64,000 nt of DNA from Pedobacter soli. Lineage in GTDB: Bacteria > Bacteroidota > Bacteroidia > Sphingobacteriales > Sphingobacteriaceae. Below, one piece after another: positions 61,708 through 64,000 of the stretch. Within the stretch, counting starts at the first letter, position 1; every line of letters begins with the position of its first letter. Below the pieces are notes generated by a model that saw only the letters and a list, made by a program, of their open reading frames with translations, was not told where the DNA came from and did not search any database. A program made the position numbers and the translations under genes. Location: NCBI RefSeq assembly GCF_900101435.1, contig NZ_FMZH01000004.1, forward strand, positions 465,568-529,567. The letters run 5' to 3'.

Positions 61708-62331
61708 ATGAAGCAAATTTATATCATCCGCCACGGCGAAACGGAACTGAACAGACAAGGCATAGTACAAGGTAGAGGTATAAACGCTGATTTGAATGAT
61801 TTGGGCAGAGCACAAGCTGAGGCATTTTATCAAACTTATAAAGATGTAGGTTTCGATAAAATTTATACTTCAGCGTTAAAACGTACCTGGCAAACCGTAC
61901 AGAAATTCATTGATTCGGAGCTTCCCTGGGAGCGTTTATCGGGACTGGATGAGCTGGCATGGGGTGTTTGGGAGGGAAAACCCAATACAGAAGAGGCACG
62001 CGAAGCTTTTAGAACGATGTTACAATGCTGGCAGGAAGGTAACTATACAGCTCATTTTGAAGGGGGAGAAAGTGTACAGGATGTATACGAACGTTTAAAA
62101 CAACCTATGGAAGTTTTGATGACCCGCCCTGAAGAACAGAAAGTTTTACTTTGCATGCACGGAAGGGCTATGCGTGTTTTCTTATGTTTATTATTAGGAA
62201 AGCCATTGAGTGAAATGACCGAATTTCCGCACCAGAATACTGTTTTGTATAAAATGGGTTTCGAAGACGGAAAATTTACTGTACTTGAATTTAACAGTGC
62301 CGTTCATTTAGACGGTTTAGTGATTGGATAA
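61708..62331 (+). CDS. Histidine phosphatase family protein (phosphoglycerate mutase-like)
   Basis: A 207-residue protein of the RHG superfamily. The nucleophile histidine is in IYIIRHGETELNRQG (His9), the second His in LLCMHGRAMRVFL (about 151), with YTSALKRTWQT and the acid in LDELAWGVWEGK. Function ranges from phosphoglycerate mutase to broad phosphatase; the lack of the longer insert of dPGM speaks for phosphatase. It lies between two menaquinone genes, which may be coincidence or may reflect a role in the pathway. Confidence 0.9.
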   Translation: MKQIYIIRHGETELNRQGIVQGRGINADLNDLGRAQAEAFYQTYKDVGFDKIYTSALKRTWQTVQKFIDSELPWERLSGLDELAWGVWEGKPNTEEAREAFRTMLQCWQEGNYTAHFEGGESVQDVYERLKQPMEVLMTRPEEQKVLLCMHGRAMRVFLCLLLGKPLSEMTEFPHQNTVLYKMGFEDGKFTVLEFNSAVHLDGLVIG

Positions 62332-62376
62332 TCTGCTTAACGCCAAACGCGTAACGCAAAACATTAACATAACACC

Positions 62377-63117
62377 TTGAATAAGATTAAAATATCGGCT
62401 GTTGCCTACACCAATACCAAAGCATTTATCTATGGTTTGGCAAATTCGCCAATTATCAATAAAATAGACTTAAGTTTAGATATCCCTTCAGATTGCGCCG
62501 CTAAAGTAATTAATGGTCAGGTAGATATAGGGTTGATGCCTGTTGCGGCTATTCCAAACGTACCCAATGCCAATATTGTAGCTAATTACTGCATAGGTAG
62601 CGATGGCGCTGTAAACTCGGTATTTATTTTCAGTAAGGTGCCTGTGAATGAGATTAAAACTCTGCGTTTAGATGCACATTCCAGAACTTCGAATAACCTG
62701 GCTAAGGTATTGCTCAAGTTTCATTGGGAGCAGGAAGTAGCGTTCACTACCGATCAAAATACAGAAACGGATGCTATTGTACTCATCGGCGACCGGACTT
62801 TTGGTAAAACACAGGATTTCGCTTTTGTTTACGATATGGGCGAGGAGTGGAAGAAATTAACCGGCTTGCCATTTATGTACGCCGCCTGGGTAGCCAATAA
62901 AGAAATTTCGCAGGACTTTAAGGATGAATTTAATGCTGCGTTAAAGTTTGGTTTAGATCACCGCAAACAAGTTTTGGCTGAATTGTCGCCTGTAAGCAAC
63001 TTTGACCTGGAAGATTACCTGTACAACAAGTTACAATTTGAAGTAACTGAGGACAGAATGAAGGCAATGCGCCTTTTTTTAAGTTATATTGAGGAACTAG
63101 AAAGAGTCAAAGTTTAA
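62377..63117 (+). CDS. mqnA: Chorismate dehydratase
   Basis: A 246-residue protein of the periplasmic-binding-like fold, first enzyme of the futalosine route, making 3-enolpyruvyl-benzoate from chorismate. The start is a TTG at 62377 (MNKIKISAVAYTNTKAFIYGL), supported by the conserved opening ISAVAYTNTKAF. Other marks: DIGLMPVAAIPN, YCIGSDGAVNSVFIFSKVP, RLDAHSRTSNNLAKVLL, and YDMGEEWKKLTGLPFMYAAWV. It lies 45 bp after the phosphatase gene. Confidence 0.93.
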   Translation: MNKIKISAVAYTNTKAFIYGLANSPIINKIDLSLDIPSDCAAKVINGQVDIGLMPVAAIPNVPNANIVANYCIGSDGAVNSVFIFSKVPVNEIKTLRLDAHSRTSNNLAKVLLKFHWEQEVAFTTDQNTETDAIVLIGDRTFGKTQDFAFVYDMGEEWKKLTGLPFMYAAWVANKEISQDFKDEFNAALKFGLDHRKQVLAELSPVSNFDLEDYLYNKLQFEVTEDRMKAMRLFLSYIEELERVKV

Positions 63118-63120
63118 AAA

Positions 63121-63264
63121 TCGTTATTGCGAAGCTAGTTTTTCTTTAGCTGAAGCAATTTTATAAGGTTTATACTGTAAGATTGCTTCAGCTCGCACGG
63201 CCCGGCTTCGCAATGACGAATCACTTATGTCATTCCTGCTCGTCTTGCTGAACTTGTTTCAGCA
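63121..63264. repeat. Palindromic intergenic element and a short hairpin
   Basis: TCGTTATTGCGAAGC (63121-63135) and GCTTCGCAATGACGA (63205-63219) form outer arms with one G-T pair; AGCTGAAGCAAT (63148-63159) and AGATTGCTTCAGCT (63180-63193) form inner arms. This is the same plan as the element at 43605-43703. Just beyond, TGCTGAA (63246-63252) pairs with TTCAGCA (63258-63264), part of another dispersed repeat of the TGTCATTCCTG...TTTCAGCATCT kind. Confidence 0.88.
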
Positions 63265-63284
63265 TCTCTTTAGAAGTGAATGAA

Positions 63285-63602
63285 TTAATGGCTTTTCATT
63301 TTACCAGCAACTTTTTCAAGGGTACTTTTTAGTTTGGTTAAAGCACCTGTAATTGCCAAATCATAAGTATTGCCTAAGTTAGTTACCGCAACAGGCTCTT
63401 TTCCGCTAATTCTGGCTTCCAGCAAACATCTTTTATCTTCCAGTCCTTCTTTAATGCCATTCTCATCAGATAAATGAACTTCGAGGCGTGTAATTAAATC
63501 ACTATATCTGTTCAGTCCTTCGTTTAACTGGTTATGGATTTTTTCTTCGTATTCCTGGTGTATGGTTAAGTTTTTGTCGGTGTTTAATTGGATCGTCATC
63601 AT
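63285..63602 (-). CDS. HPF/RaiA-like ribosome-associated protein
   Basis: A 105-residue protein when started at the ATG at 63602 (MMTIQLNTDKNLTI); a second ATG follows at once, and an ATG 51 bp upstream gives a less likely basic extension. The pattern IHNQLNEGLNRYSDLITRLEVHLSDENGIKEG with KRCLLEARISGKEPVAVTNLGNTYDLAITGALTKLKSTLEK is that of the sigma-54 modulation/HPF family, minus the C-terminal dimer domain of long HPF. Such proteins bind idle ribosomes in stationary phase. Single gene in this window. Confidence 0.8.
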   Translation of the reverse strand: MMTIQLNTDKNLTIHQEYEEKIHNQLNEGLNRYSDLITRLEVHLSDENGIKEGLEDKRCLLEARISGKEPVAVTNLGNTYDLAITGALTKLKSTLEKVAGKMKSH

Positions 63603-63722
63603 ATAATATTTATCTTTTTTAGTGTAACACTTAAGCTTCGTTATTTGTTTCAAGGTAGTCTTAACTGCCCTTTGTTTTTAAACCTGTATTCTATGGTTTT
63701 TGCAAATAAATTTTGAAATATT

Positions 63723-64000
63723 TTATGCTGCGAAATTCAAATCTTTCTCATATGGCCTATCTTTTAGTACCGCAGCAAATGCCCTACTGATTAGTTTATT
63801 TCTAAGTACATTTAGGATGGATGAGTGATGTTTACCTTCCTTTATTTTCCTATCATAGTATCTTTTGAATTCATTGTCTTTTTTTATGGTGTTTAAGGCA
63901 CACATCGTTAACAAGGTTTTTATTCTTTTATTTGCCAAATGACTGACTTTTGGTTTTCCTTTCAATGTTGTACCGGATGTATTACCAAAAGGTGCTAGTC
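63723..64000 (-). mobile_element. IS110-family transposase, C-terminal part (cut by window edge)
   Basis: The frame enters at the right edge and stops at TAA 63723, giving at least 92 residues. It reads LAPFGNTSGTTLKGKPKVSH, then LANKRIKTLLTMCALNTIKK, EFKRYYDRKIKEGKHH and NVLRNKLISRAFAAV, the C-terminal Transposase_20 region of IS110-type DEDD transposases, with the conserved Ser of SGTT. The rest of the element lies outside the window. Whether it is intact cannot be judged. The 3' noncoding end of the element is probably within 63654-63722. Confidence 0.92.

Overview
The window looks like chromosomal DNA of a Bacteroidota bacterium, most likely Sphingobacteriaceae and Pedobacter-like. Support comes from the low-to-moderate GC content, AT-rich start regions with few Shine-Dalgarno motifs, an UpxY-type NusG paralog heading a polysaccharide operon, DUF983 and DUF3347 proteins, futalosine-pathway menaquinone genes, and intergenic repeats typical of this phylum. 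The genus is inferred from protein style only.

Left part (1-30,100): a complete Wzx/Wzy-type exopolysaccharide or capsule locus. A divergent, truncated NeuD/PglD-like acyltransferase lies at the edge. Rightward come the export lipoprotein, a Wzc-type tyrosine kinase, a NusG paralog preceded by two hairpin-forming direct repeats, a UDP-HexNAc dehydrogenase, flippase, aminotransferases, glycosyltransferases, polymerase, initiating sugar transferase, an asparagine-synthase-type amidotransferase, a UDP-glucuronate 4-epimerase, a secreted family 1 pectate-lyase-like lipoprotein, a decoration cassette (PhyH dioxygenase, small aminotransferase-like protein, GNAT, two FemAB-like transferases), a FlaA1/CapD-type dehydratase and a small HTH protein. 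The gene content suggests an acidic, possibly amidated uronic-acid polymer with its own lyase.

Middle (30,200-46,100): small secreted and hypothetical proteins; a leftward copper set (multicopper oxidase fused to a CopB-like barrel, HMA-DUF3347 protein, His/Cys-rich secreted protein); tRNA-Ser(TGA); a leftward group of BrkB-like protein, thioesterase, MltG and PASTA protein; rightward ddl, a Crp/Fnr regulator and DUF983; two zinc-ribbon membrane proteins; CutC and other singletons.

Right part (46,100-64,000): Tat-exported glycosylasparaginase, an omega-amidase/transaminase pair, MFS efflux pump, queuosine-precursor transporter, then the methionine operon metY-metX-hom (leftward) behind a clear SAM-I riboswitch. 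A 42-codon Cys/Met-rich open reading frame sits between riboswitch and metY. A separate cystathionine gamma-synthase-like gene, mqnE, a histidine phosphatase, mqnA, an HPF-like protein and the C-terminal end of an IS110 transposase complete the window. Gaps between genes carry an 84-bp tandem repeat in four copies, a 98-bp partial tandem repeat, two related palindromic elements and several dispersed repeat fragments. No CRISPR array, rRNA or prophage was seen.
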